From NCBI GenBank assembly GCA_031553805.1, contig JAVBLC010000013.1:1-64000 (forward strand): a stretch of 64,000 bases of DNA, in the 5' to 3' direction. Shown here one piece after another: positions 1-7,961 of the stretch. Made by a program: the position numbers and the translations under genes. The DNA comes from JAITVB01 sp031553805 (GTDB lineage: Bacteria > Bacteroidota > Bacteroidia > Bacteroidales > Rikenellaceae). The number at the start of each line of letters is the position of its first letter. Within the stretch, counting starts at the first letter, position 1. The notes below the pieces were generated by a model. The model was not told the origin of the DNA. It saw only the letters and a list, made by a program, of their open reading frames with translations, and made no database searches.

Positions 1-198
1 GAGGATCGTTTCCTTGCTGATCGGCAGGGCGATGTGCATGATCTTGTTCTTCTCCGCATCGGGAATGGGGCCTTCCGCCGCGGGCATCTCGCCGAAGCGG
101 CCCACGTAGGAAAATTCGCCGCCGAAGACGGAGCGGTAGAAATTGAACGCGGCCTCGCATTGGCCGTCGAAGTTCAGGTACACATTTACGGTTGCCAT
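1..198 (-). CDS. VOC family protein (partial, 3' end outside window)
   Basis: The first 66 codons of a vicinal-oxygen-chelate (glyoxalase/PhnB-like) protein are visible. The start is MATVNVYLNF followed by an AAFNFYRSVFGG helix, the usual opening of the PhnB/3-demethylubiquinone-methyltransferase-like fold. The ATG lies at 196-198. The gene is on the same strand as the double-domain VOC gene and the SRPBCC gene just upstream of it (22 nt gap), so the three probably form one operon. The substrate is unknown; most proteins of this kind are annotated only by fold. Confidence 0.75.
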   Translation of the reverse strand, partial: MATVNVYLNFDGQCEAAFNFYRSVFGGEFSYVGRFGEMPAAEGPIPDAEKNKIMHIALPISKETIL

Positions 199-219
199 AA
201 TGATTTGTTTTATAGATTA

Positions 220-1119
220 TTATTTGCCGTCATAAGCCTTTTGCAGGGCGGCCATATCTAATTTGTGCATCTTGAGCATAACATCCATCACACGCTTGGT
301 GCGTGCGGGATCGCTGCCGTCTGTCATCCGTTCGAGGGTGTCGGGGACGATCTGCCACGACACGCCGAATTTGTCTTTCAGCCAACCGCATTGGCTCTCT
401 TCGCCTCCATTGGCCGTGAGTGTGTTCCAATAGTAGTCGATTTCCTGCTGGCTGGCGCACTCCACATAAAACGAGAACGCCTCGGTGAAATAGAATTTGT
501 GGTCGTAGCCGCTGTCCATCGCCATAAACAGTTGGTTGAAAATCCGAAACTCGGCGTGGATCACATCGCCTTCGGCCAGGCCGTAGGGGTTGTCTTTTCC
601 CGCTTTCAGGACATCCTTGATTTCCGAATCCTTGAAAACAGAGCACCAGAACTTCATCGCCTCCTCCGTTTTGCGGTAGACCGGGCCGACGAACATCATA
701 AACGGCGCGACATATTGCGGACAGCCGCATACGCCCAGTTGCCACGAAAGCCCGTAACGGTCCTGCAACCATCCGTAGCGATCGAACGGCGGCATCGCCT
801 CTCGTTCCATCAGCGCGAAACCACCCTCTATTAACTTTTCCCACAGTGCATCCAACTCGGCGACGCTTTCGCAACCCACGAAAAACGAGGTCGCGGGCGT
901 GTGCTTGAAGTGCGGCCCGCCGTTCAGGGCGATCGCTTTTTGCCCCGCGATGCTGAAATTCACGGTCAATACGCTTCCGGCAGGCATCATGCCGCCCTCA
1001 GTGTAGCGGGTGATGTTCCCAACCTCGCCGTTCTTGAAAATGGAGGCGTAGAACCGCGCCGCCTCTTCGCCCTGCTCGTCGAACCACAGACAGGGGGTGA
1101 TTCTGTTAGTTGTAGCCAT
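220..1119 (-). CDS. Two-domain VOC (PhnB / 3-dmu-9_3-mt) protein
   Basis: A 299-residue protein with two successive PhnB-type VOC domains. The first runs roughly over residues 6-130, opening with ITPCLWFDEQGEEAARFY and closing with a DRYGLSWQL strand. The second runs roughly over 137-265 and closes with KDKFGVSWQIVP. Each domain contributes the expected beta-alpha-beta repeats. Such proteins are often labelled 3-demethylubiquinone-9 3-methyltransferase, but that name rests on an old misassignment and real substrates are mostly unknown. The start is 1 nt from the stop of the SRPBCC gene, which supports translational coupling. Confidence 0.8.
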   Translation of the reverse strand: MATTNRITPCLWFDEQGEEAARFYASIFKNGEVGNITRYTEGGMMPAGSVLTVNFSIAGQKAIALNGGPHFKHTPATSFFVGCESVAELDALWEKLIEGGFALMEREAMPPFDRYGWLQDRYGLSWQLGVCGCPQYVAPFMMFVGPVYRKTEEAMKFWCSVFKDSEIKDVLKAGKDNPYGLAEGDVIHAEFRIFNQLFMAMDSGYDHKFYFTEAFSFYVECASQQEIDYYWNTLTANGGEESQCGWLKDKFGVSWQIVPDTLERMTDGSDPARTKRVMDVMLKMHKLDMAALQKAYDGK

Positions 1120-1120
1120 A

Positions 1121-1591
1121 TTATTCCGGATTTTTCATGAAATCAAACGCTCCCTCGCGCAGATGGATGCCGTATTCGAGCCACGCCTTCATACAGGCCA
1201 GGAAATTGGCCCACCCTTCGGTGTTGCCCACGAGCCAGGCCAGTCCCGCGGCATCATTCTCCATTCCTTTTTCTGTGATGCGCACCACGGTCGCGCCCAC
1301 GCCGGCAGGTGTGAGGGTGATCTCCACCGTCAGCGGTTTGCCGTCCGGGCCTCCCCATTCGAAGGCGATCGATTTGTCCTTCTCGACTTTACCTATTTTG
1401 ACCGGAAATTCACCGTCGAACTCAGGAAATTTCCACACGACGGTTTTGCCCGTCTCCATGCGTTCCGAACCGCGCTCGATGAAATAATTGCGCATCTGAG
1501 CCGGGTTGACGATGGCCTCGAAAACCTCGTGCGGGGGTTTGGCGATCTGCAGCGCCGCCTTCACTTCCAGTATCATAATCGGATCTTTCAT
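1121..1591 (-). CDS. SRPBCC / AHSA1-like (START-fold) protein
   Basis: A 156-residue protein with the activator-of-Hsp90 (AHSA1) type SRPBCC pattern: LQIAKPPHEVFEAIVNP at the N-terminus, a FPEFDGEFPVKIGKVEK hairpin, FEWGGPDG in the middle, and a C-terminal helix with GWANFLACMKAWLEYG. These are small hydrophobic-cavity proteins, in bacteria usually of unknown ligand. Pairing with VOC/PhnB genes is common in many genomes. It leads the minus-strand group and is divergent from the VOC gene at 1704, so the 112-bp gap should hold both promoters. Confidence 0.8.
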   Translation of the reverse strand: MKDPIMILEVKAALQIAKPPHEVFEAIVNPAQMRNYFIERGSERMETGKTVVWKFPEFDGEFPVKIGKVEKDKSIAFEWGGPDGKPLTVEITLTPAGVGATVVRITEKGMENDAAGLAWLVGNTEGWANFLACMKAWLEYGIHLREGAFDFMKNPE

Positions 1592-1703
1592 TATTCAAAT
1601 ATATGCGGTTTTTTATAACCAACAAGCGTGCCGTTTCAGTTTCCTTGTGGCACGGAAATGGCATGTCACACACTAAAGTAAAACCATTAAAAACTAAAAA
1701 GTT

Positions 1704-2099
1704 ATGTTATCTTCGATGTTATTCCCCAACCTGGCGATCAAGGACCTGAAAAAAACAATGGATTTTTTCAGCGCGCTGGGCTTCACGTTCAATCTTAAAT
1801 TCACGGACGACAAGGCGGCCTGCCTGAAGATCAACGATCAGGCCTACGTGATGCTGCTTACTGAGCCGTTCTTCCAATCGTTCTACAAAAGGCCCCTCGT
1901 GGACGCCGCTAAAAGCAATGAAGTGTTGCTTGCCGTTTCTCTGGAAAATAAAGCCAAAGTTGACGAGGTGGCGGACAAAGCCCTGTTGATGGGCGCGGCC
2001 GAGGCACGCAGCGAAGACCTCGGTTTCATGTACACCCGTGCGATCAGCGATCTGGACGGGCACATCTGGGAGTTCTTCTGGATGGATACTAAACCTTAG
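1704..2099 (+). CDS. VOC family protein
   Basis: A 131-residue single-domain glyoxalase/bleomycin-resistance-fold protein. The N-terminus MLFPNLAIKDLKKTMDFF and C-terminus DLDGHIWEFFWMD match the family pattern, where the C-terminal Glu/His positions normally bind metal. It is the fourth VOC/SRPBCC-type gene in this 2-kb stretch and is transcribed away from the others. It is the last clearly host-like gene before the A+T-rich integrated element, whose integrase converges on it 39 bp downstream. Confidence 0.75.
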   Translation: MLSSMLFPNLAIKDLKKTMDFFSALGFTFNLKFTDDKAACLKINDQAYVMLLTEPFFQSFYKRPLVDAAKSNEVLLAVSLENKAKVDEVADKALLMGAAEARSEDLGFMYTRAISDLDGHIWEFFWMDTKP

Positions 2100-2138
2100 A
2101 GATTAAACCGAATAAGTTGTGTGACTAATTAAATACTC

Positions 2139-3434
2139 CTATCCTGGGAGTTTCCTACTAGGCCGATATTTTCTCCCGCTCAAATCTTTCTTTACAGTTG
2201 ATGGCGGATCGTCGATGCTGGCAAGGGTGTATTTCCCATCCATATTGCTCCCCCAAGCAGCCAGGTCGCAGTCCAACTTTTCGAATGTGACCTTGGCGTA
2301 TTTCTGGGTAACCTGAATATTTTTGTGTCCCATAGCCCGGCTGATCGTTTCAAGAGGCACTCCATTTTGCATGCAGATCAGGCTGGCGAAAGTATGGCGG
2401 CTTTGATGAAAGACCAGGTTAGGATTGATGCCGCATTGTTTTGCAACCTCCTTAAGAAGCTTGTTGACACTTGAATTAGAGGGTATTGGAAACACTTTGC
2501 CGTCTGGCGCAGTGCCTTTGTATCTCTCGATAATTTTCACTGCGACATCCAGTAGCATCACATTCGTCGCCCTCCCGGTTTTCTGGCGATTCGTTATTAT
2601 CCAAAGGTTTCCAGCATTATCCCGCTTTAATTCAGATTCTCTAAGGTTGCGCATGTCATAATAGGAAAGCCCTGAAAATGATGCAAAGAGAAACATATCC
2701 CGCACGAGATTGCGGGCTGGTGTGCCGAGGGAAGTATTCATCAATTTCGAAAACTCTCCTTCATCGAGGTATCGTTGCTTGTACGGCGACCTTTCGATTA
2801 TAAAACCTTCAAATGGATCGGCATCAATAATTCCTCTTTCGATGGCCGTAAAGATGATCCTTTTCAGCCGGTTGATATGACCAATAATCGTCTCCGGTTT
2901 ATGCTTTTCCCTTTCACGTAAATAAGTTTCAAAGACTGTGATGAATCTGATGTCTAACGACTTTATGATCACGTCACAACCTTTGTATTTGTAGTCTATG
3001 AAATTCGAAAGCAGGCGATACGTATTGCGATAGTGGTCGTAGGTAGCTTCGGCCCGGTCGACGCTGACCCGTAAAGCATAATTCCCGTTGTGCTCCCGGA
3101 ATAGTTTGAGCAGGGTTTCCTGCGCGGCAGCTATGCCTTGGAAGGAATTTTTGACCTGTTCGGCAGTAACAGAACTGTATTTATCTTTCAGTTCCTCGAA
3201 ATAGGTGTGGATTGAAAACAGAATTGAGTCTAGCTGTTCATTTATTGCGCGTGCCGCACGACTCTTGACGGGACATCGATAAACAGTGGAGTCCCAGATT
3301 TTCGGATCGACTTTTAGTTTGGTGCCAAAAACAACCGTCGATCCTCGCTTACCAGTCAGCGTTATCCTACCCATAATAGGGCAAAGACCCCGTTCATTTT
3401 GCGCCGTTCTTTTCAGATAGAACCGCACTTTCAT
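2139..3434 (-). CDS. Tyrosine recombinase (IntDOT-like integrase)
   Basis: A 431-residue integrase with an arm-binding N-terminus, a SAM-like core-binding region around residues 105-200, and a C-terminal catalytic domain. Visible catalytic residues are K285 (RQKTG), H343/R346/H347 (HQSRH), H370 (MGHK) and the nucleophile Y379 (QKYAKV). The first catalytic arginine is absent: the motif reads SGLSYYD with Ser257 in its place, as described for the CTnDOT integrase. It catalyses integration and excision of the element. The gene sits at the left edge and reads outward toward the VOC gene. Confidence 0.92.
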   Translation of the reverse strand: MKVRFYLKRTAQNERGLCPIMGRITLTGKRGSTVVFGTKLKVDPKIWDSTVYRCPVKSRAARAINEQLDSILFSIHTYFEELKDKYSSVTAEQVKNSFQGIAAAQETLLKLFREHNGNYALRVSVDRAEATYDHYRNTYRLLSNFIDYKYKGCDVIIKSLDIRFITVFETYLREREKHKPETIIGHINRLKRIIFTAIERGIIDADPFEGFIIERSPYKQRYLDEGEFSKLMNTSLGTPARNLVRDMFLFASFSGLSYYDMRNLRESELKRDNAGNLWIITNRQKTGRATNVMLLDVAVKIIERYKGTAPDGKVFPIPSNSSVNKLLKEVAKQCGINPNLVFHQSRHTFASLICMQNGVPLETISRAMGHKNIQVTQKYAKVTFEKLDCDLAAWGSNMDGKYTLASIDDPPSTVKKDLSGRKYRPSRKLPG

Positions 3435-3992
3435 CTCCTTTTTTACATCTGAAACCCCATCAATCTAATAATCTTTATTTTTATGGCATTTTGAATTGAT
3501 ATTATGATTGTTATATCGGGATATTCTCCACATATGGATAGGTAATGGTTTGGTACCAGTTACGATTCTAATGTATTGTCTTTCTCCATTTGAATCCAGG
3601 CATTTGATCAGGCATTTTGCAATATGCTGCGAACTTGTGTATCCTAAACCACTCCCTGTTTCGTTTACTTCATTTTGCTCCATTTTGCATTCTCCCGTTT
3701 TACAGGCCTTGCATTTATTGATTGCTGTAATTTGCGCCAAAATTCATAACTAAAAGATAACCAAGGAAATTATTGTCTACGCAAACTTGCGAAAAAAACA
3801 ATAACAGCAACATTCCGTCGCTGAGTCCAGCCCGGCAAATCAACAAAAAAATGCCCCGGATTGAGGAGTAGCTGGTGGAAAATAATCCAATTTCAGTGAA
3901 ACATGATGTAACATGATGAAGCGTGTATCATAGCCAGAACCACCTGTTTCAATATTGATTTCATTTGTGCAGAAATCACAAATCTAATCGAT
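3435..3992. other. Gene-poor stretch between integrase and HTH genes
   Basis: An A+T-rich 558-bp interval that should contain the integrase promoter on the minus strand and the HTH-operon promoter on the plus strand. A weak 91-codon minus-strand reading frame (3465-3740) and an opposing 81-codon frame occupy the left half. An 8-bp direct repeat, ACATGATG, occurs at 3901-3908 and 3911-3918. No other structure stood out. Confidence 0.4.
3465..3740 (-). CDS. Possible small Cys-rich protein (uncertain)
   Basis: A 91-codon frame on the integrase strand, ending 30 bp before the integrase start. The N-terminal part contains four cysteines in CKACKTGECKM, and two more lie in AKCLIKCL. An internal ATG in MEQNEVNETG could be the true start. 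I recognise no family, and an overlapping frame of similar length exists on the other strand, so this may be spurious. Confidence 0.2.
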   Translation of the reverse strand: MAQITAINKCKACKTGECKMEQNEVNETGSGLGYTSSQHIAKCLIKCLDSNGERQYIRIVTGTKPLPIHMWRISRYNNHNINSKCHKNKDY

Positions 3993-4292
3993 ATGAAAAT
4001 ACTAGTGATCGAGGAGCAGGACTTCTCGCAGATGAAGGAACATTTCACAAGATTTGCAGCGGAACTGGCCGCTTTATGCGATCCTTCAGAAAAGAGACGT
4101 TATTGGCTCGACAATCAGGAGGTCTGCGAGCTATTATGTATCTCGAAGCGCACCCTTCAATACTACCGCGACAGCGGTACGCTACCCTTTTCGCAACTCG
4201 GTCACAAGTGTTATTACAAGCCCGCCGACGTCGAAAAACTGATCGAAAAATCTTACATAAAACCCAACAATCATGGACGCACAGGAAATTAA
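3993..4292 (+). CDS. Excisionase-type helix-turn-helix protein
   Basis: A 99-residue protein with a MerR/excisionase-type winged HTH (HTH_17) in its second half: LDNQEVCELLCISKRTLQ, then YYRDSGTLPFSQLG, then YYKPADVEKLIEK. Such small proteins accompany integrases in Bacteroidales integrative elements, where several act as excision or regulation factors. The last 20 nt overlap the start of a paralogous gene at 4273, so the two are translationally coupled. The exact role here (Xis or regulator) is inferred from context. Confidence 0.8.
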   Translation: MKILVIEEQDFSQMKEHFTRFAAELAALCDPSEKRRYWLDNQEVCELLCISKRTLQYYRDSGTLPFSQLGHKCYYKPADVEKLIEKSYIKPNNHGRTGN

Positions 4293-4554
4293 ATCACAGG
4301 AAGCCATCTCATTCATGCGAAAACTCGATGAACTTTTGGAAGCGGTCAAACGCACCTTGTTAAACCGGAAACCACACCTGAACGGTGAAACATATTTGTC
4401 CCGGGAGGATGTCTGCAAAATCCTCCATATCAGCCAGCGCACACTTCAAGAATACAGGGATTCGGGGAAACTGGGATACATCCAAATCTCGGGAAAGATA
4501 CTTTACAAAGAATCGGAGGTGCTTAAGTTATTGGAAGATAATTATTGTGGGTAG
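4273..4554 (+). CDS. Excisionase-type helix-turn-helix protein (paralogue)
   Basis: A 93-residue paralogue of the preceding protein, with the same HTH pattern: YLSREDVCKILHISQRTLQ, EYRDSGKLGYIQISG and LYKESEVLKLLED. It starts inside the upstream gene. The N-terminal 35 residues (MDAQEIKSQEAISFMRKL) form a helix unlike that of the neighbour. A tandem overlapping pair suggests a heterodimer or sequential binding at the element's att region, but that is inference. Confidence 0.8.
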   Translation: MDAQEIKSQEAISFMRKLDELLEAVKRTLLNRKPHLNGETYLSREDVCKILHISQRTLQEYRDSGKLGYIQISGKILYKESEVLKLLEDNYCG

Positions 4555-4635
4555 TGACAAAATCCCCTATGCTGCTGAATGCAACCTCAGAATAAATGAA
4601 AATGATTAAAAAGTATAATACCAATGAGATTTTTG

Positions 4636-5706
4636 TTATTTCTCAATTAGTCGATATTTTTTCAAGTGCTTAACAATGCTATCTGCAGTGATTTTCCCCA
4701 AAGTGGGCGGCACCGCATTGCCTACATATCTGGACGCTTTGGATAAAGATATATGCTCGTCTGGAGCAAAGAATTTATATTTCTTCGGGAACGTCTGTAT
4801 GATTGCCGCTTCACGTAAAGAAATAGCTCTATTTTGATTGGGATGCCCGAATCTACCATTACCTATACCGGTACACAATGTCGTCATTGTAGGAGCCGGC
4901 TCTTCCCATTTCATCCTACCATATACGCTACCGAACGAACTTCCGGACTCCTTTTTATGGCAATCGAGTTGTAGTTCTTCCGGCCAATCTTTCCAACCAC
5001 CACCGTAAGGAGTGGCCAGCATTCGCCGCATATTGATTTCGGAAAGAGAACGAGCTTTATGTAAAGGATCGGAAGGACAAGTTTCGCCAGCTTCTATCGG
5101 CGGCAGAGAGCCTATTGCATCTGCTACGGTTTTGTAGTTATCTTTTGTATGTGTCGGTTTAATCAGTTCGATTTTACCCAGTCTAGATGCCAATAACACC
5201 AGCCTTTTCCTAGTCTGCGGTATGCCGTAATCAGGACAATATACAACTTTGTAAGACACGTTATAGCCCAAAGACTCCAATTTAGATATGAAATCGTTAA
5301 AAACAGGACGTTGCTTGAATGCTAAAATTTGAGCAACGTTTTCCATTGTAATAATGTCCGGTTCAGCCTCTTCTATTAACCTGGCGAATTCATATAACAG
5401 ATTGTATTTTTTGCTGTCTTTGTTTTTATTTTTAAATGCGTATGATGAGAACGGCTGGCACGGAGCACAGCCCGCAAGTACTCTGACTTTAGATTCCCCG
5501 AATAATTCGTTGATCTCTGGCCCATTTATTGTGCTGACATCTTGCGATATAAACTTAGCCTTGTTATTTTCCTCGTAAGCATATCGACATGTTTCGTCTA
5601 TATCGAATCCGGCTATGATATTGAATCCGCGCTTTGCCATCCCATAGCTGAGGCCACCCACACCGCAGAACAGATCGATTACGCCTATATCATCCCGAAC
5701 TATCAT
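4636..5706 (-). CDS. DNA (cytosine-5) methyltransferase
   Basis: A C5-cytosine methyltransferase of 356 residues, taking the start MIVRDDIGVIDLFCG at 5706; an upstream in-frame ATG would add 15 residues. Motif I is DLFCGVGGLS (11-20), motif IV contains the catalytic Cys83 in APCQPFS, motif VI is ENV (122-124), motif VIII is QTRKR (164-168) and motif X is GNAVPP (329-334). The target-recognition region lies between about 180 and 290. It is divergent from the Vsr gene across a 71-bp gap. The pairing with Vsr and an ATPase suggests the protective half of a restriction-type system. Confidence 0.92.
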   Translation of the reverse strand: MIVRDDIGVIDLFCGVGGLSYGMAKRGFNIIAGFDIDETCRYAYEENNKAKFISQDVSTINGPEINELFGESKVRVLAGCAPCQPFSSYAFKNKNKDSKKYNLLYEFARLIEEAEPDIITMENVAQILAFKQRPVFNDFISKLESLGYNVSYKVVYCPDYGIPQTRKRLVLLASRLGKIELIKPTHTKDNYKTVADAIGSLPPIEAGETCPSDPLHKARSLSEINMRRMLATPYGGGWKDWPEELQLDCHKKESGSSFGSVYGRMKWEEPAPTMTTLCTGIGNGRFGHPNQNRAISLREAAIIQTFPKKYKFFAPDEHISLSKASRYVGNAVPPTLGKITADSIVKHLKKYRLIEK

Positions 5707-5777
5707 AAAAAACATTAAATTTACTGCAAATGTAGCAAAAACAAGCTCCATTAAAAATATAATCCGCTTAAAATGCT

Positions 5778-6200
5778 ATGGATATTTGGGACAAAGCCAA
5801 AAGGTCTTCTATAATGTCGTCTGTAAAGCAGAAGGACACCCGGCAAGAGGTATTAGTCAGGAAATATTTGTTCTCTAAAGGGTTCCGCTTCCGCAAGAAT
5901 GACAGTCGATTACCAGGATCGCCAGACATAGTATTGCCTAAATATAAGGTGGCAATCTTTATACATGGATGCTTTTGGCACGGACACGATTGCCGTGCCG
6001 GACATTTGCCGTCCTCGAATATAGAATTTTGGGAACGTAAGATAGATCGGAACAAAGAACGGGATAAGAATAAAGAGGAGCAACTGCGTCAACTCGGCTG
6101 GAGGGTAATTATAATTTGGCAATGTGAGATCAAAAACCAAGCTATGGCCAATGAACGCCTAGTCTCATTGGAAGTAGAAATAACTAAATCGAGCAAATAA
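5778..6200 (+). CDS. vsr: Very short patch repair (Vsr-type) endonuclease
   Basis: A 140-residue Vsr homologue of normal family length. The catalytic Asp50 is in LPGSPDIVLP, and His63 and His68 lie in FIHGCFWHGHDC, corresponding to D51, H64 and H69 of E. coli Vsr; the zinc-associated HGHDC segment is present. Vsr nicks beside T:G mismatches that arise from deamination of 5-methylcytosine, so it normally accompanies C5 methyltransferases. In some systems Vsr-like proteins are proposed to act as the restriction nuclease instead. The next gene, an ATPase, follows 111 bp downstream on the same strand. Confidence 0.93.
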   Translation: MDIWDKAKRSSIMSSVKQKDTRQEVLVRKYLFSKGFRFRKNDSRLPGSPDIVLPKYKVAIFIHGCFWHGHDCRAGHLPSSNIEFWERKIDRNKERDKNKEEQLRQLGWRVIIIWQCEIKNQAMANERLVSLEVEITKSSK

Positions 6201-6311
6201 ATACTGTCTTTGGCCACTATGTCGTATATCTTAAAACTCAGCTATTTGTTTGGCTGTTTTATATTTATTATTTTAGCGTCATAATACCTGAATAACTTAA
6301 CTAAGTTCGAA

Positions 6312-7961
6312 ATGGCAGATTTCAGTTTTAATATTTCGCTCAGCATTCTGAATCACCTGGGGCGCAATCTTTATAGAAATTTCATTACGGTCATCGGCGA
6401 AGCAATTTCTAATTCCTGGGATGCCGATGCTAATAATGTTTATATTTATATTGATAAAGCTAATAATAGCTTTATTATTAAGGACGATGGAGACGGTATG
6501 ACCGCTTCTGATTTTCAAGATAAGTTCCTACGTATAGGTTACTCGAAACGTAAGGATGGGACTTCGGTAACAAATAAAAAAAGACCATTTATAGGACGTA
6601 AAGGGATTGGGAAGTTAGCACTATTATCATGTGCAAAAAGAATATCAATAATAACTAAGACCGATTCGTCGGATTATGTTGGAGGTACTATTGATAACAG
6701 AGGCCTGGATGAAGCTATAACTAATGATGTATCCCCACAGGATTATTTATTGGCCCCTGTTCTGGATGGGGTTTTTGAAAGGTTGAAGAAAGATCATAGT
6801 AAGGGAACAATAATCTATTTTCAAGACATTGACGAAGGTATAAGAAACAGAGTTGAATATATAAAAAAGCAGATCGCATTATATTTTCGTTTTTCGCTTC
6901 TAGACCCCTCATTTAGTATATATGTGAACGATGAACCCGTGACTCTTAATGAAATTAAAGAACTAACAGATTCAACTCAATTCGTATGGGTAATTGGGAA
7001 AGCAAAGGATCCTTATATTGATGATCAATTGTTAAAAAATCCTAGCTTAAAAGAAAATAAAACCGAACCTTCCGATTTTGGGTTATCTGGATTTATAGCA
7101 TCCGTCGTAAAGCCTTCTAATTTGAAAATCAGAGGCACTGATGAGAAAGTAAGTATTGATTTATATGTAAATGGCCGTTTGAGAGAAAAAGATATATTAA
7201 AGCATATACCCTCTACTCGTGTGGTAGAAAGTTACCTCTATGGCCAAATTCATTACAATGCGTTGGATGATAAAGATGATAGATTTACTAGTAGCCGGGA
7301 AGGTATAATATCAGATGACCCACTATTTAGAGAAACCTTAAAAGAAGTTGACAGAATACTTAAAATCATACTTGAAGACTGGGATACATGGCGTATTAAA
7401 TGGAGACTCGATGGAGATTCAGATAATGATAGGATTAAGAAAAAAGATCGAAAATCAAGAGAGTTATTTAATGTAATAGCGGATGGATTTACTCCACCCC
7501 CAGGCTCCCCCAATAAAGACAAAGTAGATAGTTGGGTCAATGATTTGGGTGAAGACGCCCAATTTAATTTGCAATCATACGGAGAATGCTTTGTTTCTGA
7601 AAATCTAGTCCGAAACTACATTCAAGATAAGAAAATTCCATTAACCCCCAAAATGATTGCAGATTGTGCTGCTTGGAAAAGTAATGAAGCAGCAAGAAGG
7701 GCTGCCGCAAATATAAGTTTTGCAATTCGGCATAACGAACATGATTTGTCCTTTTTATCAATGGATGACCTTACTTATGTCGCAGATAGGGCCCCTGACC
7801 CTAATAAAGACCCTGGTTTAACTCGTGATGCGAAAGAATACAAACCCATAAGAGATGCAATGGCTCATACCGCGAGACTCACGACTCCTGCCAAAACAAG
7901 ACTTAATGCTACGTATGAGAATATAAAGGCTAGAATTAAAACTCTTTTGGCTACTCCCTAA
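6312..7961 (+). CDS. GHKL ATPase (MORC/MutL-like) with C-terminal HEPN-type motif
   Basis: A 549-residue protein with an N-terminal GHKL (HATPase_c) domain: N-box around EAISNSWDADA (30-40), G1 box KDDGDGM (57-63) and G2 box GRKGIGK (95-101). The order and spacing resemble prokaryotic MORC-type ATPases reported in restriction-modification operons. A middle S5-like region follows. Near the C-terminus, residues 514-519 read RDAMAH, a match to the R-x4-H motif of HEPN ribonucleases, followed by a helix (TRLNATYENIKARIKTLL). It is probably the effector of the methyltransferase/Vsr module. The HEPN assignment rests on the motif and predicted helices only. Confidence 0.8.
   Translation: MADFSFNISLSILNHLGRNLYRNFITVIGEAISNSWDADANNVYIYIDKANNSFIIKDDGDGMTASDFQDKFLRIGYSKRKDGTSVTNKKRPFIGRKGIGKLALLSCAKRISIITKTDSSDYVGGTIDNRGLDEAITNDVSPQDYLLAPVLDGVFERLKKDHSKGTIIYFQDIDEGIRNRVEYIKKQIALYFRFSLLDPSFSIYVNDEPVTLNEIKELTDSTQFVWVIGKAKDPYIDDQLLKNPSLKENKTEPSDFGLSGFIASVVKPSNLKIRGTDEKVSIDLYVNGRLREKDILKHIPSTRVVESYLYGQIHYNALDDKDDRFTSSREGIISDDPLFRETLKEVDRILKIILEDWDTWRIKWRLDGDSDNDRIKKKDRKSRELFNVIADGFTPPPGSPNKDKVDSWVNDLGEDAQFNLQSYGECFVSENLVRNYIQDKKIPLTPKMIADCAAWKSNEAARRAAANISFAIRHNEHDLSFLSMDDLTYVADRAPDPNKDPGLTRDAKEYKPIRDAMAHTARLTTPAKTRLNATYENIKARIKTLLATP

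Noticed and set aside
2100..2155. Possible attL with a matching attR near 11.5-12.1 kb
   Set aside because: I compared the sequence around the integrase end with the right-hand non-coding region and found no direct repeat longer than a few bases that I could trust.
3508..3753. An 81-codon plus-strand frame upstream of the HTH genes
   Set aside because: It opposes another weak frame, and the encoded sequence shows no family pattern or start signal.
3965..4363. A 132-codon frame overlapping the first HTH gene
   Set aside because: It is in another frame across two genes with clear HTH homology.
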